The notes under the pieces are model-generated. The model was given only the letters and a program-made list of their open reading frames with translations, ran no database searches and was not told the origin of the DNA. From NCBI RefSeq assembly GCF_000379085.1, contig NZ_KB905378.1, forward strand, positions 853,864 to 917,863: 64,000 bases of DNA, given 5' to 3'. The DNA is from Halomicrobium katesii DSM 19301. GTDB taxonomy: Archaea > Halobacteriota > Halobacteria > Halobacteriales > Haloarculaceae. Positions 50,711-59,564 of the stretch are shown here, piece after piece. Every line of letters starts with the position of its first letter. Within the stretch, counting starts at the first letter, position 1. A program made the position numbers and the translations under genes.

Positions 50711-51403
50711 ATGAGCGATCTCCCCGAGGAGTTCTCGTGTACCATCACCAACTGGGAGTACATCTACGACCTGTGTCGCCGCGTCGCCAACGACGTGAAG
50801 GCCGCCGACTTCGAGCCCGACGTGGTCGTCGCGCTGGCCCGCGGGGGCTGGTTCGGCGGGCGCTGTCTCTGTGACTTCCTCGGACTGGACGACCTGACGA
50901 GTCTGAAGGTCGAACACTACGTCGGCACGGCCCAGTCCGGCGAGGAGGCACAGATCAAGTACCCGATGCCGGACGACTCCGTCGCCGGCAAGGACGTGCT
51001 GGTCGTCGACGACATCGCCGACACCGGCAAGTCGATCCAGACCGCCGCCGACTACGTCCGCGAGGCCGACCCCGCCAGCGTCCGCACGGCCACGCTCCAG
51101 CTGCTCGACACCAGCGAACACGAACCCGACTTCGTCGGCGAACGCCTCGAAGAGTGGACCTGGGTCGTCTACCCCTGGAACTTCGTCGAGGACATGATCG
51201 AACTCCTCTCGGGGCTGATGGACAAGAGCGACCAGCGAGTCCACGACGAGGACGACCTCCGGCACCTGTTTCGGGAGTATCACGGCGTCGAACGCATCCA
51301 GATGGAGATCGCTCAGCCCGACCGTCTCGACGAGGTGCTCACAGAGATGGAACGACGCGACGTGATCGAGTGGGCCGACGGCGGCTGGCGACTCGTCGAC
51401 TGA
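50711..51403 (+). CDS. Purine-type phosphoribosyltransferase with C-terminal extension
   Basis: A 230-residue PRTase. The PRPP motif is VLVVDDIADTGKSIQTAADY, with VVALARGGWFGGRCLCDFLG as the N-terminal base/pyrophosphate loop. The last 60 residues (LRHLFREYHGVERIQMEIAQ ... DVIEWADGGWRLVD) resemble a winged helix. It may salvage hypoxanthine/xanthine/guanine or act as a PRPP-sensing regulator like GfcR; the sequence does not decide. The TGA stop (51401-51403) is the target of MITE A3. Confidence 0.83.
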   Translation: MSDLPEEFSCTITNWEYIYDLCRRVANDVKAADFEPDVVVALARGGWFGGRCLCDFLGLDDLTSLKVEHYVGTAQSGEEAQIKYPMPDDSVAGKDVLVVDDIADTGKSIQTAADYVREADPASVRTATLQLLDTSEHEPDFVGERLEEWTWVVYPWNFVEDMIELLSGLMDKSDQRVHDEDDLRHLFREYHGVERIQMEIAQPDRLDEVLTEMERRDVIEWADGGWRLVD

Positions 51404-51482
51404 TACGGTTTATTGTAGTTGCTTACCGGTGATCGTCGCCACGGAGTAGACGATCACCGGTAAATCGCTACAATAATCCGTA
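51404..51482. mobile_element. Family A palindromic MITE, copy A3 (79 bp)
   Basis: Exact reverse complement of copies A1/A2 (starts TACGGTTTATTGTAG, ends CTACAATAATCCGTA; loop GCCACGGAGTA). TGA flanks both sides (51401-51403 and 51483-51485); the left one is the stop codon of the PRTase gene. Confidence 0.88.
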
Positions 51483-51569
51483 TGATACCTCCCGGGTCAC
51501 TCGCTGGTCCTCCCCCGGACGGTCGCACCGTTTCAACGCCTTTTACCGGCCACACCGCAGACTGGCGGT

Positions 51570-52130
51570 ATGGCCAACGACGCACTCATCACCGCGCTGC
51601 GGGACGCTGACGCCGTCAAGTACGGCGAGTTCGAGCTCTCACACGGCGGGACCAGCGACTACTACGTCGACAAGTACGTCTTCGAGACGAACCCGGAGTG
51701 CCTGGCACTGATCGGCGAGGCCTTCGCCGAGACGCTCGCCGGGGCCGACTGGTACGCCGACGACACCACGCTCGCGGGCGTCGCACTGGGTGCGGTCCCG
51801 CTGGTGGCAGTCACCAGCGTCGAGACGGACACGCCGTACGTCATCGCGCGCAAGCAACAGAAGGAGTACGGCACCGCCAACCTCATCGAGGGCGACCTCG
51901 CCGAGGGCGAAGAGGTCGTGATCCTCGAAGACATCGCGACGACCGGCCAGAGCGCCGTCGACGCCGCCGAGGCACTGCGTGAGGCGGGTGCGACGGTCTC
52001 GCGAGTGCTCGTCGTCGTCGACCGCGAAGAGGGTGCCCGCGAGAACCTCGCCGAGCACGACCTCGAACTGTCCTCGCTCGTGACGGCGTCGGATCTGCTG
52101 GCCGACCGGCCCGACGACGCTGCCGAGTGA
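51570..52130 (+). CDS. pyrE: Orotate phosphoribosyltransferase
   Basis: A 186-residue OPRTase making OMP from orotate and PRPP in pyrimidine synthesis. Motifs: [53 protein letters not shown] (catalytic loop), and [20 protein letters not shown] (PRPP loop). ATG 51570. Its stop codon TGA (52128-52130) is the target of MITE A4, and MITE A3 lies upstream, so the gene is bracketed by inverted family A copies. Confidence 0.94.
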   Translation: MANDALITALRDADAVKYGEFELSHGGTSDYYVDKYVFETNPECLALIGEAFAETLAGADWYADDTTLAGVALGAVPLVAVTSVETDTPYVIARKQQKEYGTANLIEGDLAEGEEVVILEDIATTGQSAVDAAEALREAGATVSRVLVVVDREEGARENLAEHDLELSSLVTASDLLADRPDDAAE

Positions 52131-52209
52131 TACGGATTATTGTAGCGATTTACCGGTGATCGTCGCCACGGAGTAGACGATCACCGGTAAGCAACTACAA
52201 TAAACCGTA
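52131..52209. mobile_element. Family A palindromic MITE, copy A4 (79 bp, loop inverted)
   Basis: Both 34 bp arms are identical to A1/A2 in the same orientation, but the 11 bp loop reads GCCACGGAGTA instead of TACTCCGTGGC, i.e. reverse-complemented relative to its arms. TGA flanks both sides (52128-52130 and 52210-52212); the left one is the pyrE stop codon. Confidence 0.88.
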
Positions 52210-52290
52210 TGAGCGTCTAATTATCAAAAATACAACTGGCCGCCGCCGTTCTCGTCACGTTTAACAGCGACAAGACTGAGTGACAGGTAG

Positions 52291-53691
52291 ATGGGCGTAT
52301 TCGAACGATTCTTCGGACTTGACGAACACGACACCGACGTTCGGACGGAGGTACTGGCCGGGATCACGACGTTCCTGACGATGAGTTACATCGTCGTCGT
52401 CAACCCCGCGATCCTCACGGCGTTCCCGGACGACGGTGTCCCGGGCGGGATCGCTATCGACGGGTTCACGCCGGGCGAAGTGTTCCAGATGCTCGCGGTC
52501 GTGACGATCGTCACCTCCGCGATCGCGATGTTCGTGATGGCGTTCTACGCGAACAGGCCCTTCGGCCTCGCGCCAGGACTCGGACTCAACGCCTTCTTCG
52601 CGATCACCGTCATCGGCGTTCTGGGCGTTCCCTGGGAGACTGCACTCGCCGCGATCGTCGTCGAGGGGGTCGTCTTCATCGTCCTCACGGCTATCGGCGC
52701 ACGGGAGTACGTGATCAAACTGTTTCCCGAACCAGTCAAGTTCGCGGTCGGGACTGGTCTCGGACTCTTCCTCGCGATCATCGGCCTCCAGGCGATGGGG
52801 ATCGTCGTCGACGACCCGGCGACGCTGGTAGCACTCGGCAGCATCGCCAGTAATCCCGTCGCGATCCTCTCGGTCGCCGGTCTGTTCCTGACGTTCGTCC
52901 TCTACGCGGCGCGGATCCGCGGTGCGATCGTCCTCGGGATCCTCACGACGACGCTCGTCGGCTGGGGACTGACCGCCGCCGGCGTCTTCTCCCGGGGCGT
53001 GCTCACACCCGAGTCGATCCCCCAGGCACAGTACAACATCGCGCCGCTGGTGGGGGCGTTCGTCGGCGGCTTCGGCGACGTAGAGGCCTTTTCCTTCGCG
53101 TTGATCGTGTTCACGTTCTTCTTCGTGGACTTCTTCGACACGGCCGGGACGCTCGTCGGCGTGGGCCAGGCCGGTGGCTTCCTCGACGAGAACGGTGACT
53201 TCCCCGACATCGACAAACCGCTGATGGCCGACGCCGTCGGGACGACGATCGGCGGGATGCTCGGCACCTCGACGGTGACGACGTACATCGAGTCCGCGAC
53301 CGGTGTCGAGGAGGGCGGTCGGACCGGCCTGACGGCGCTCGTCATCGCCGTCCTCTTCCTCGCCTCGCTCGTCGTCGTGCCGCTGGCGGCGGCGATCCCG
53401 CAGTACGCCTCCCACATCGCCCTGGTCGTCGTCGCCGTGTTGCTGATGCGCAACGTCGTCGACATCCAGTGGGACGACTTCGCACACTCGGTGCCGGCCG
53501 CGCTCACCATCATCGTCATGCCCTTCACCTACTCGATCGCCTACGGGATCGCCGCCGGGATCGTCTCCTACCCGATCGTCAAGACCGGACAGGGGGAGTT
53601 TGACGACGTGCTGGTCGGTCAGTGGCTCCTCGCCGCCGCCTTCATCGTCTACTTCGTCGTCCGAACCAGCGGGATCCTCACGAGTCTCTGA
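52291..53691 (+). CDS. NCS2-family (AzgA-like) nucleobase permease
   Basis: A 466-residue permease with about 12-14 helices. AzgA-like signatures: VRTEVLAGITTFLTMSYIVV at the N terminus, FGLAPGLGLNAFFA, and TFFFVDFFDTAGTLVGVGQA in the substrate-binding centre, then LGTSTVTTYIESATGVEEGG. It imports purines or uracil by H+ symport, which fits the salvage enzymes close by (PRTase, upp). Confidence 0.9.
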   Translation: MGVFERFFGLDEHDTDVRTEVLAGITTFLTMSYIVVVNPAILTAFPDDGVPGGIAIDGFTPGEVFQMLAVVTIVTSAIAMFVMAFYANRPFGLAPGLGLNAFFAITVIGVLGVPWETALAAIVVEGVVFIVLTAIGAREYVIKLFPEPVKFAVGTGLGLFLAIIGLQAMGIVVDDPATLVALGSIASNPVAILSVAGLFLTFVLYAARIRGAIVLGILTTTLVGWGLTAAGVFSRGVLTPESIPQAQYNIAPLVGAFVGGFGDVEAFSFALIVFTFFFVDFFDTAGTLVGVGQAGGFLDENGDFPDIDKPLMADAVGTTIGGMLGTSTVTTYIESATGVEEGGRTGLTALVIAVLFLASLVVVPLAAAIPQYASHIALVVVAVLLMRNVVDIQWDDFAHSVPAALTIIVMPFTYSIAYGIAAGIVSYPIVKTGQGEFDDVLVGQWLLAAAFIVYFVVRTSGILTSL

Positions 53692-53766
53692 GGTCGATCT
53701 GCTGGTGTGTCCGGACGCCACACACCACCGTGGTGCTGATATACCGCGAGCGTCTACTATCTCTCG

Positions 53767-54021
53767 ATGACGAACCTCGAACTGTACGAGCTGGAAGGCT
53801 GCCCGTACTGCGCGAAAGTGATCGACAAGCTCGACGAACTCGATCTCGACTACGAGTCCCACATGGTCCCGCGCTCCCACGACGAGCGCACCGAAGTCGA
53901 GGAAGTGTCGGGCCAGACCGGCGTCCCGGTCCTCGTCGACCCCGACAACGGCGTCGAAGGAATGGCCGAGTCCGACGACATCGTCGAGTACCTCGACGAG
54001 ACGTACGGAACCGTAGCGTAA
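53767..54021 (+). CDS. Glutaredoxin-like protein
   Basis: An 84-residue thioredoxin-fold protein with CPYC (residues 12-15, ELEGCPYCAKVIDKLDELDL), the TGVPVLVDPDNG cis-Pro loop and the C-terminal DDIVEYLDETYGTVA. It should reduce disulfides using a small thiol (gamma-glutamylcysteine in halophiles). A second copy of its 3' end lies downstream at about 54132-54178. Confidence 0.9.
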   Translation: MTNLELYELEGCPYCAKVIDKLDELDLDYESHMVPRSHDERTEVEEVSGQTGVPVLVDPDNGVEGMAESDDIVEYLDETYGTVA

Positions 54022-54131
54022 GGGTTCTCTTCGTCCACGAGCGAAGCGAGTGGGCGGTCTTTTCGCCCACGTTTTGCGACGAGTGGTTCGGGAACGGAGA
54101 GACCGAACCCGAGGAGGAAACGGTGGGTCTG

Positions 54132-54178
54132 ACATCGTCGAGTACCTCGACGAGACGTATGGCAGCGGCGCGCCCTAA
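54132..54178 (+). repeat. Duplicated 3' tail of the glutaredoxin gene
   Basis: GACATCGTCGAGTACCTCGA and the next nine bases repeat the end of the glutaredoxin gene (first copy near 53977-54005) and would again encode DIVEYLDETYG, followed by SGAP and TAA. No start or CPYC part precedes it, so it is a leftover of a tandem duplication. Confidence 0.65.
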
Positions 54179-54215
54179 CTTCCGTCCTGCTCGGAGCAGT
54201 GACGAGCGGCCTTTG

Positions 54216-55184
54216 TCACGCGACTTCTTCGGGATCCTCGCCCCGTTCCATGATCAGGTCTCGCAGGTCGTCGGCGTCGTCGATGGCCTCCATCTCGCTT
54301 TGCTCGATGATGGCGGTGCCGTCGACGGACTCCCGTTTGAGTTCGTCGACCACGTAGATCGAGCGGGTCCGGGTGACCTCGCCGACCGAGGACATGATCC
54401 GGGCACGCTTCTCGGCGGTCTTGGTGAACTCCGAGCGGCCGGTCAGGACCTGTTGGCGCTCGTGCTCGTTCTCGGAGACGGTCTTGAACGGCGCTCGGTC
54501 CGTCGGGTGGACCTCGAAGCCGATCCGGGTAAAGACCGTCACGAGCGACTCGTCTTCGGGAGCCACCTCCGGATCTTCCGGCGTCTCCTCTTCGTCGCGA
54601 ACTTTCTCGGCCCCGTCGAGGACGCTGACGGGCGACGTGAGCGGCGCGTCGAACAGCTCTTCGAGTTCTGCGGCCACGTCGACGGAGGCGTCCATCCCGT
54701 CTTCGTACTTCGAGACGGTCCGACGGGAGACGCCCAGTTCCTTTGCGAGTCGCCCCAGCGACCAGTCCCGGTCCTCGCGAGCGTCCGCGAGGATCTCGCT
54801 GTCGATGTTGACGTACAGCCCGCCCGGCGCGGCGTAGATCAGCGGCGGGACCTCCTCGACGAACAGGTCCATCGCCGTGTCCGGCGACAGCACCGGGACG
54901 CCGTGTCTGAAGTAGACGACGCCGGGTTTGAGCTCTTCGTCGCGGGTCCGGAGCCCGACGACCATCGGCGTCGCGTTCAGGTAGGTGCCCAGGCGTCGCA
55001 TCTCCGCGCCGGTCATGGCGTCGAACGCGTCGATGTTGCCCAGGATCTTCACCAGCAACACGTCCTCACCGCGCCGCGCTGCAACGTCGAAGCTCTTCGG
55101 CCGAATCGCACACCGGTCGCTGACGAGGAAGCCAGCGTCTCCCAGCATCGCCGTGACGTTCTCGACCAGTGCCGACCGTGACAT
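54216..55184 (-). CDS. Archaeal HTH-type transcriptional regulator
   Basis: A 322-residue protein of the conserved archaeal putative-regulator family. The N-terminal part (1-120) resembles a nuclease-like fold without obvious catalytic residues ([20 protein letters not shown]). An XRE-type HTH lies around 130-165 ([20 protein letters not shown]), and the C-terminal part (about 215-305) repeats a nuclease-like module ([20 protein letters not shown]). ATG 55184. Function beyond DNA binding is not known. Divergent from tiaS. Confidence 0.85.
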   Translation of the reverse strand: MSRSALVENVTAMLGDAGFLVSDRCAIRPKSFDVAARRGEDVLLVKILGNIDAFDAMTGAEMRRLGTYLNATPMVVGLRTRDEELKPGVVYFRHGVPVLSPDTAMDLFVEEVPPLIYAAPGGLYVNIDSEILADAREDRDWSLGRLAKELGVSRRTVSKYEDGMDASVDVAAELEELFDAPLTSPVSVLDGAEKVRDEEETPEDPEVAPEDESLVTVFTRIGFEVHPTDRAPFKTVSENEHERQQVLTGRSEFTKTAEKRARIMSSVGEVTRTRSIYVVDELKRESVDGTAIIEQSEMEAIDDADDLRDLIMERGEDPEEVA

Positions 55185-55355
55185 AGTACGTCGTCCCTCT
55201 CTATAACACAAGATATTCGCCGCATATATGGGTTGTGCCGGGATAGGACGGCTGTATCTCCAATTCTCGTCTATTCGACGACAGGTACGCGCAGACGGTT
55301 CCCGCTGGGCAGCCCAGTCGAAACGCCGAAACCGTCCCGCAGCGTAGCCGACGGC

Positions 55356-56618
55356 GTGACGGTCATCGGCCTCGACGACACCGACTCCCGCACCGAGGGG
55401 ATGTGTACGACGTTCGCAGCCACGCGGCTGGCCGAGCGCATCGAGGCCGCGGGCGGGTCGGTCCAGCGGACGCTCCTGGTCCGACTCGACCCCGCCGTCG
55501 AGCACAAGACCCGCGGCAACGCCGCGCTGGCGGTCCACTGCGACGTGTCCGCCGATCGCGCACTCGATCTCGGGGCCGACGCGCTCGCCATGGCGGCCGA
55601 CGATCCCCGGACGAACCCCGGACTGGTCGTCGCGAACTGTGATCCGACGGCCGTCCCCGAGGCCGTCGCCGACCACGCCCGGGCCGCCGTCCGCGAGTTG
55701 CTCGACATCGAGACCGCCCGCCGACGGATCGCCGACGCCGGCTTCGAGTCGACGACCGTCGGCAACGGTCGCGGTCTGATCGGCGCGCTCGCCGCGGTCG
55801 GTGCCTGGCGGGCCTTCGGGGACTGGACGTACGAGCACATCGCCTACCGCGAGCGCGACCGCTGGGGAACCGAGCGCTCCGTCGACACCGACTCCGTCTT
55901 CGCCGCCGCCGACCGCCGCTACCCGACGGTCTGGGACACCGTCGACCACGCGTCGGGGTATCCCGTCTGTGTCCCCCGGACGCCCTGTCCGGTTCTCTAC
56001 GGCATCCGCGGCGACGAGCCAGACGCCTGTCGCAGCGTCGCGGCGGCGATCGACGGCGAACCCGTCGATCGAACCCGGACCTTCCACACGAACCAGGGGA
56101 CCGACGCCCACCTCCAGTCGGCTCCCCTGGACGCACTGACTGACGGCAGTGCCTACCGGACCGACGGGACCGTCGCCGAGCCACCGGAAACGCGGGAAGG
56201 CGGCCACGTCTTCTTCACACTGGCCGACGGGGACGCGGCGGTCGAGTGCGCCGCCTTCGAGCCGACCAAGCGCTTCCGGGACCGGGTCCGGGCGCTCCGT
56301 CCCGGCGACGTGCTGACGGTCTGTGGCGAGGTCGGCGACGACACGCTCAAACTGGAGAAGTTCGCGCTGCGTGACCCCGTCCAGACGGAACTGGTCACGC
56401 CGGAGTGTCCGGCGTGCGGTCGGTCGATGAGCAGCGCCGGGCGCGATCAGGGCTACCGCTGTCGAGACTGTGACACCAACCGCGACGGCAAGGTCGAGCG
56501 CCCGCTGGAGCGCGACATCGAGCCCGGCTGGTACGAGGTCCCGCCGGTGGCGCGGCGTCACGTCGCCAAACCGCTCGTCCGCGGCGGCTTCGACGGGCCG
56601 TGCCACCCCGAGCGGTGA
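55356..56618 (+). CDS. tiaS: tRNA(Ile2) 2-agmatinylcytidine synthetase
   Basis: A 420-residue TiaS, which attaches agmatine to C34 of tRNA-Ile2 so that it reads [23 protein letters not shown] opens the kinase-like domain; RNAALAVH is approximated by [26 protein letters not shown] is in the central part; an OB-like segment (about 300-370) and the zinc ribbon CPACGRSM...CRDCDTN close it. GTG 55356 is chosen because homology starts there. Essential in archaea. Confidence 0.9.
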   Translation: MTVIGLDDTDSRTEGMCTTFAATRLAERIEAAGGSVQRTLLVRLDPAVEHKTRGNAALAVHCDVSADRALDLGADALAMAADDPRTNPGLVVANCDPTAVPEAVADHARAAVRELLDIETARRRIADAGFESTTVGNGRGLIGALAAVGAWRAFGDWTYEHIAYRERDRWGTERSVDTDSVFAAADRRYPTVWDTVDHASGYPVCVPRTPCPVLYGIRGDEPDACRSVAAAIDGEPVDRTRTFHTNQGTDAHLQSAPLDALTDGSAYRTDGTVAEPPETREGGHVFFTLADGDAAVECAAFEPTKRFRDRVRALRPGDVLTVCGEVGDDTLKLEKFALRDPVQTELVTPECPACGRSMSSAGRDQGYRCRDCDTNRDGKVERPLERDIEPGWYEVPPVARRHVAKPLVRGGFDGPCHPER

Positions 56619-56651
56619 GTCGCCGGCCCCTCTCGGGCAGGTCGAGCGGCG

Positions 56652-57434
56652 TCACGACGTGGCGGCCGGCAGCGTGAGACACCGCCGACGCTGGTGTCGG
56701 ATCGTCTCGATGCAGTCGGCGGCGTCGGCCAGCACCGGACACGTCGCCGTACACTCCGCGTAGAGGAACTGGACGAGGGTCTCACCGGAGATGCCGACCA
56801 GCTGTGCGGTCGAACGGCCGTGGAGCAGCTCCTGTCTGGTCTCGGCCACGTCCTCACAGACCGCTTCGAGCGACTGCAACTGTTCGTCGATCCCACTGCG
56901 GTCCGGGCTGTCCGTCGTCGTGAGCCGTGTCCCGAGCTCGGCCGCTCGCGATTCGCAGTCGTCGAGCCGGTCGCGAGCCCGACACAGGGAGTCCCGTTCG
57001 GTCCGGAGCGTCTCCAGGTACGTCGTCCGCTCTTCGATCGCCTGCTCGGTGGCCGCCAGCAGGGCGTCGTGGACCGGCGGCGTCACCCGCCCAGTCTCGA
57101 ACACCTGGACGGCGACTTCGGTCCCCACCTCCGCCTCGAAGTTCTGCCGTAACGTCTCCCCGTACTCGGCCTCGAAGTGTGACACCGACAGGACCGTCTC
57201 GTCGTAGGCCTGCCGGACCGCGCGTGCCGCGGCGTCCGGCGGTGGGGCCGTTTCCAGAGCGACGACGCCACCGCCGCCCGCTTGGACGCCGTGGTCTCTC
57301 GGACTCGTCGGATCGAGCGTCCGGACGCGGGACCGGAACCGCTCGAACGCGGACCGTTCGTCGCTCGCGTAGGTCACTTCCCGGTCGAGCAGTTCGAGCG
57401 CGTGCTCGATCCGGGACTGGCGTGTCTCTGGCAT
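56652..57434 (-). CDS. Coiled-coil haloarchaeal protein (DUF7260-like)
   Basis: A 260-residue helical protein: MPETRQSRIEHALELLDREV, then a predicted coiled coil around 130-185 (ATEQAIEERTTYLETLRTER) and several Cys in the C-terminal third (CEDVAETRQE, CTATCPVLADAADC). I recall the family as DUF7260; function unknown. It converges on tiaS. Confidence 0.7.
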   Translation of the reverse strand: MPETRQSRIEHALELLDREVTYASDERSAFERFRSRVRTLDPTSPRDHGVQAGGGGVVALETAPPPDAAARAVRQAYDETVLSVSHFEAEYGETLRQNFEAEVGTEVAVQVFETGRVTPPVHDALLAATEQAIEERTTYLETLRTERDSLCRARDRLDDCESRAAELGTRLTTTDSPDRSGIDEQLQSLEAVCEDVAETRQELLHGRSTAQLVGISGETLVQFLYAECTATCPVLADAADCIETIRHQRRRCLTLPAATS

Positions 57435-57521
57435 GGTTCGGGTGGCCGCTTCGCTCGTAGCGGTGGCGACGGAACGGGGGATGTAGGCGGTTGCTATGTG
57501 TCCTATATACCGCTCCCTACG

Positions 57522-59201
57522 CTACAGCGAGCTGACCGCCAGGAACAGCCAGGCCGAGTGGGGGATCCACTGCTCGGCCCAGCGCCAGCGGTGCGCGTGG
57601 TCGTCGCCCCAGGGCTCGGGACAGTAGGCGATGTCGCCCTCGTTCTCGAAGCCGGCCGTGATGCCGTTCTGGACGCCGCCGGGGACGTTGCGGAACGCGC
57701 GGTGGTAGGTCGGCTCCGGCGCGCCGACGCCGTGGACCATGCAGACGCCGAAGGGGTTCGACCCGAGGATCCAGTCGAGCTGGGCCTGAGCGAACCGATC
57801 GAGGCGCTCGCCCAGTTCCGCGTCGAGCTGTGCCCGCGACCGCGCGGCCGCGGTCGCCAGCGAGGCGATCCGGGCGTTCTCGCCCTGCCACCAGTAGCCG
57901 GTCTCGTTCTCGTGGGGCATGAAGAACGACGCGCGCGGCTCGTCCTCGTCGACCGGTCTGGCGTACTGGCGCGGGTAGTCGAAGGGGTTGGCGACCTCGT
58001 CGCCGATCGCCGTCTGGAAGTCCCAGAAGCGCTCGATCGCGTTCGCGACGGCGTCGTCCAGGGGCCCGTCGGCGTCGACCGCCCGGTAGCGCAACAGCGC
58101 GACGATCGGCAGTCCCTCGTCGGACGCGTGATAGAAGGGCCGATCGCCGTCGTCCGCACGCCACCACCCGTCGTAGCGGTCGTCGCCGGTCTGGCGGTCG
58201 AGCAGCGACCGGGCGCGCTCTCTGGCGGCCGTCCGGAACCGCTCGCCGTCCGTCGCGGCGGCCAGTTCCGTGGCGGCGAGCAACGCGCAGTAGTCGTCGA
58301 TGACGTTCTCGGTCCCGTCGTCGAGGTACTCCGTGTTGTGGGCCTGCAGGTGATCGAACCCCTCGACTGCGGCCTCGCGGTAGGTCTCGCAGTCGAACGC
58401 TCCGGGGCCGTCGACCTGGCTGGCACGAGCCAGCGCGGCGATGGCGACCCCTCCGCCCTGGCGGTATCCGGCCTCGTAGTCGATCGTCTTGTGTCCCTCT
58501 TCGGTCTCGTAGGCGCAGATCTCCCGGCGGTCCACGTCCTTGGACCACTGGTCGAAGACGGTCATGTAGAAGTAGCCCGCGTCGTCCTGCATCCGGACGA
58601 GGAAGTCCGCGCCGTGGTGGATCTCCTCGCGCAGTCGCGCGTCGAGTTCCCCGCCCAGCCTGTGGTCGCCGTCGTGTAGTCTGTCACGGGCGTCGGCCAG
58701 TCCCCAGGCGACGATCGGGACCTGCTGTGGGTTGAAGTAGTTGGCGTAGCTGAGGTGGCTCAGATACTTGCTCATGTCGCCCGAGGCGTCGTACCAGCCG
58801 CCGCGTACGTCGACCGTCCCCTCGCGGTCGCCCACGAACGGCACCGATCGGTCGGCCCGGTCGTACTCGCCGCTGGCACGCTGGGTCTTGCAGTAGTACA
58901 GCAGATCGGAGAGGAGCGTCTCCTTGTGGAGGTCCTCGCCGATCTCGAAGCGCCGCGAGTGGGCCTCGCCGGCCCGGAGCGCGTACTCGCCGGGCTCGGT
59001 GAGCGAGGAGAACTCCAGCGTCCAGAAGACCCACTCTCCCCAGTCGGCGACGCCGCCGACGAACTCCGGCGTCCCCTCGAAGACGACGCTGTCCCCGTCG
59101 TGCAACACGAAGCCATCGAGGTCGTGGCGCTCTGTCGCGCGACAGACCGCTCGTTTCGGGCCATCGGTCTCGTAACCGAGTTGGTTGACCAGAATCTCCA
59201 T
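57522..59201 (-). CDS. GH9 family glycoside hydrolase, intracellular
   Basis: A 559-residue GH9 enzyme: an N-terminal Ig-like CelD_N domain (about 1-90, MEILVNQLGYETDGPKRAVC), then the (alpha/alpha)6 barrel. The catalytic base pair is in GGWYDASGDMSKYL, the late substrate loop is WILGSNPFGVCMVHGVGAPE, and the acid Glu lies in AEQWIPHSAWLF. There is no signal peptide, so it acts in the cytoplasm, as do GH9 exo-glucosaminidases/cellobiosidases on imported oligosaccharides. With the secreted chitinase of this window a chito-oligosaccharide role is plausible but unproven. Confidence 0.88.
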   Translation of the reverse strand: MEILVNQLGYETDGPKRAVCRATERHDLDGFVLHDGDSVVFEGTPEFVGGVADWGEWVFWTLEFSSLTEPGEYALRAGEAHSRRFEIGEDLHKETLLSDLLYYCKTQRASGEYDRADRSVPFVGDREGTVDVRGGWYDASGDMSKYLSHLSYANYFNPQQVPIVAWGLADARDRLHDGDHRLGGELDARLREEIHHGADFLVRMQDDAGYFYMTVFDQWSKDVDRREICAYETEEGHKTIDYEAGYRQGGGVAIAALARASQVDGPGAFDCETYREAAVEGFDHLQAHNTEYLDDGTENVIDDYCALLAATELAAATDGERFRTAARERARSLLDRQTGDDRYDGWWRADDGDRPFYHASDEGLPIVALLRYRAVDADGPLDDAVANAIERFWDFQTAIGDEVANPFDYPRQYARPVDEDEPRASFFMPHENETGYWWQGENARIASLATAAARSRAQLDAELGERLDRFAQAQLDWILGSNPFGVCMVHGVGAPEPTYHRAFRNVPGGVQNGITAGFENEGDIAYCPEPWGDDHAHRWRWAEQWIPHSAWLFLAVSSL

Positions 59202-59342
59202 CGTCCGTCTATTCGCGTCCGCCCGCTTAGCTTTAGGGTCTACTTACGGCCGCCCGGAGGCCCCCGACTGCCTGCGATTACCGTCTCCGACGTTCCGGTA
59301 GCCGCTCTGTAACAATACCGGTCGGGGACCAACAGTGGCGCT

Positions 59343-59564
59343 ATGAGCCAGCCATCGTCGGGCGAGCCCGATCCGTCGATCGCCCCGGAACCGCTCCCCC
59401 AGGAGGAGTTCCCCAGCGAACAGCTGTCTGCCGTCGTCGAGGAGCGTGCGGACGACTCGGAGCGGTGTATCCTCTATCCCGAGAACATCGACCCCGTCGA
59501 CGCCGAGACCCACTGGCTCGCGGTCGACGCCGAGTTCGCCGTCGACGTCGCCGACTGCCGCTAG
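59343..59564 (+). CDS. DUF7511-like small acidic protein
   Basis: A 73-residue acidic protein ending LYPENIDPVDAETHWLAVDA EFAVDVADCR; the R-C-I-L-Y-P-E-N...W-L pattern is what I recall for DUF7511, found widely in haloarchaea. No function known. Its last four bases overlap the stop of the threonine-synthase-like gene on the other strand. Confidence 0.72.
   Translation: MSQPSSGEPDPSIAPEPLPQEEFPSEQLSAVVEERADDSERCILYPENIDPVDAETHWLAVDAEFAVDVADCR

Noticed and set aside
22485-52209. CRISPR repeats
   Set aside because: Family A and B elements are palindromic but dispersed, not regularly spaced, with target duplications and no spacers; no cas operon is present.
52261-54135. A very long minus-strand open frame opposite the NCS2 permease and glutaredoxin genes
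   Set aside because: The plus strand encodes clear permease and glutaredoxin proteins with all motifs; the antisense frame is a GC-rich shadow with composition (Asp/Arg/Gly/His-rich) unlike a haloarchaeal protein.
54216-56606. A ~796-codon minus-strand frame spanning tiaS and the HTH regulator
   Set aside because: Only the last 322 codons (from 55184) show regulator homology; the rest is antisense of tiaS.
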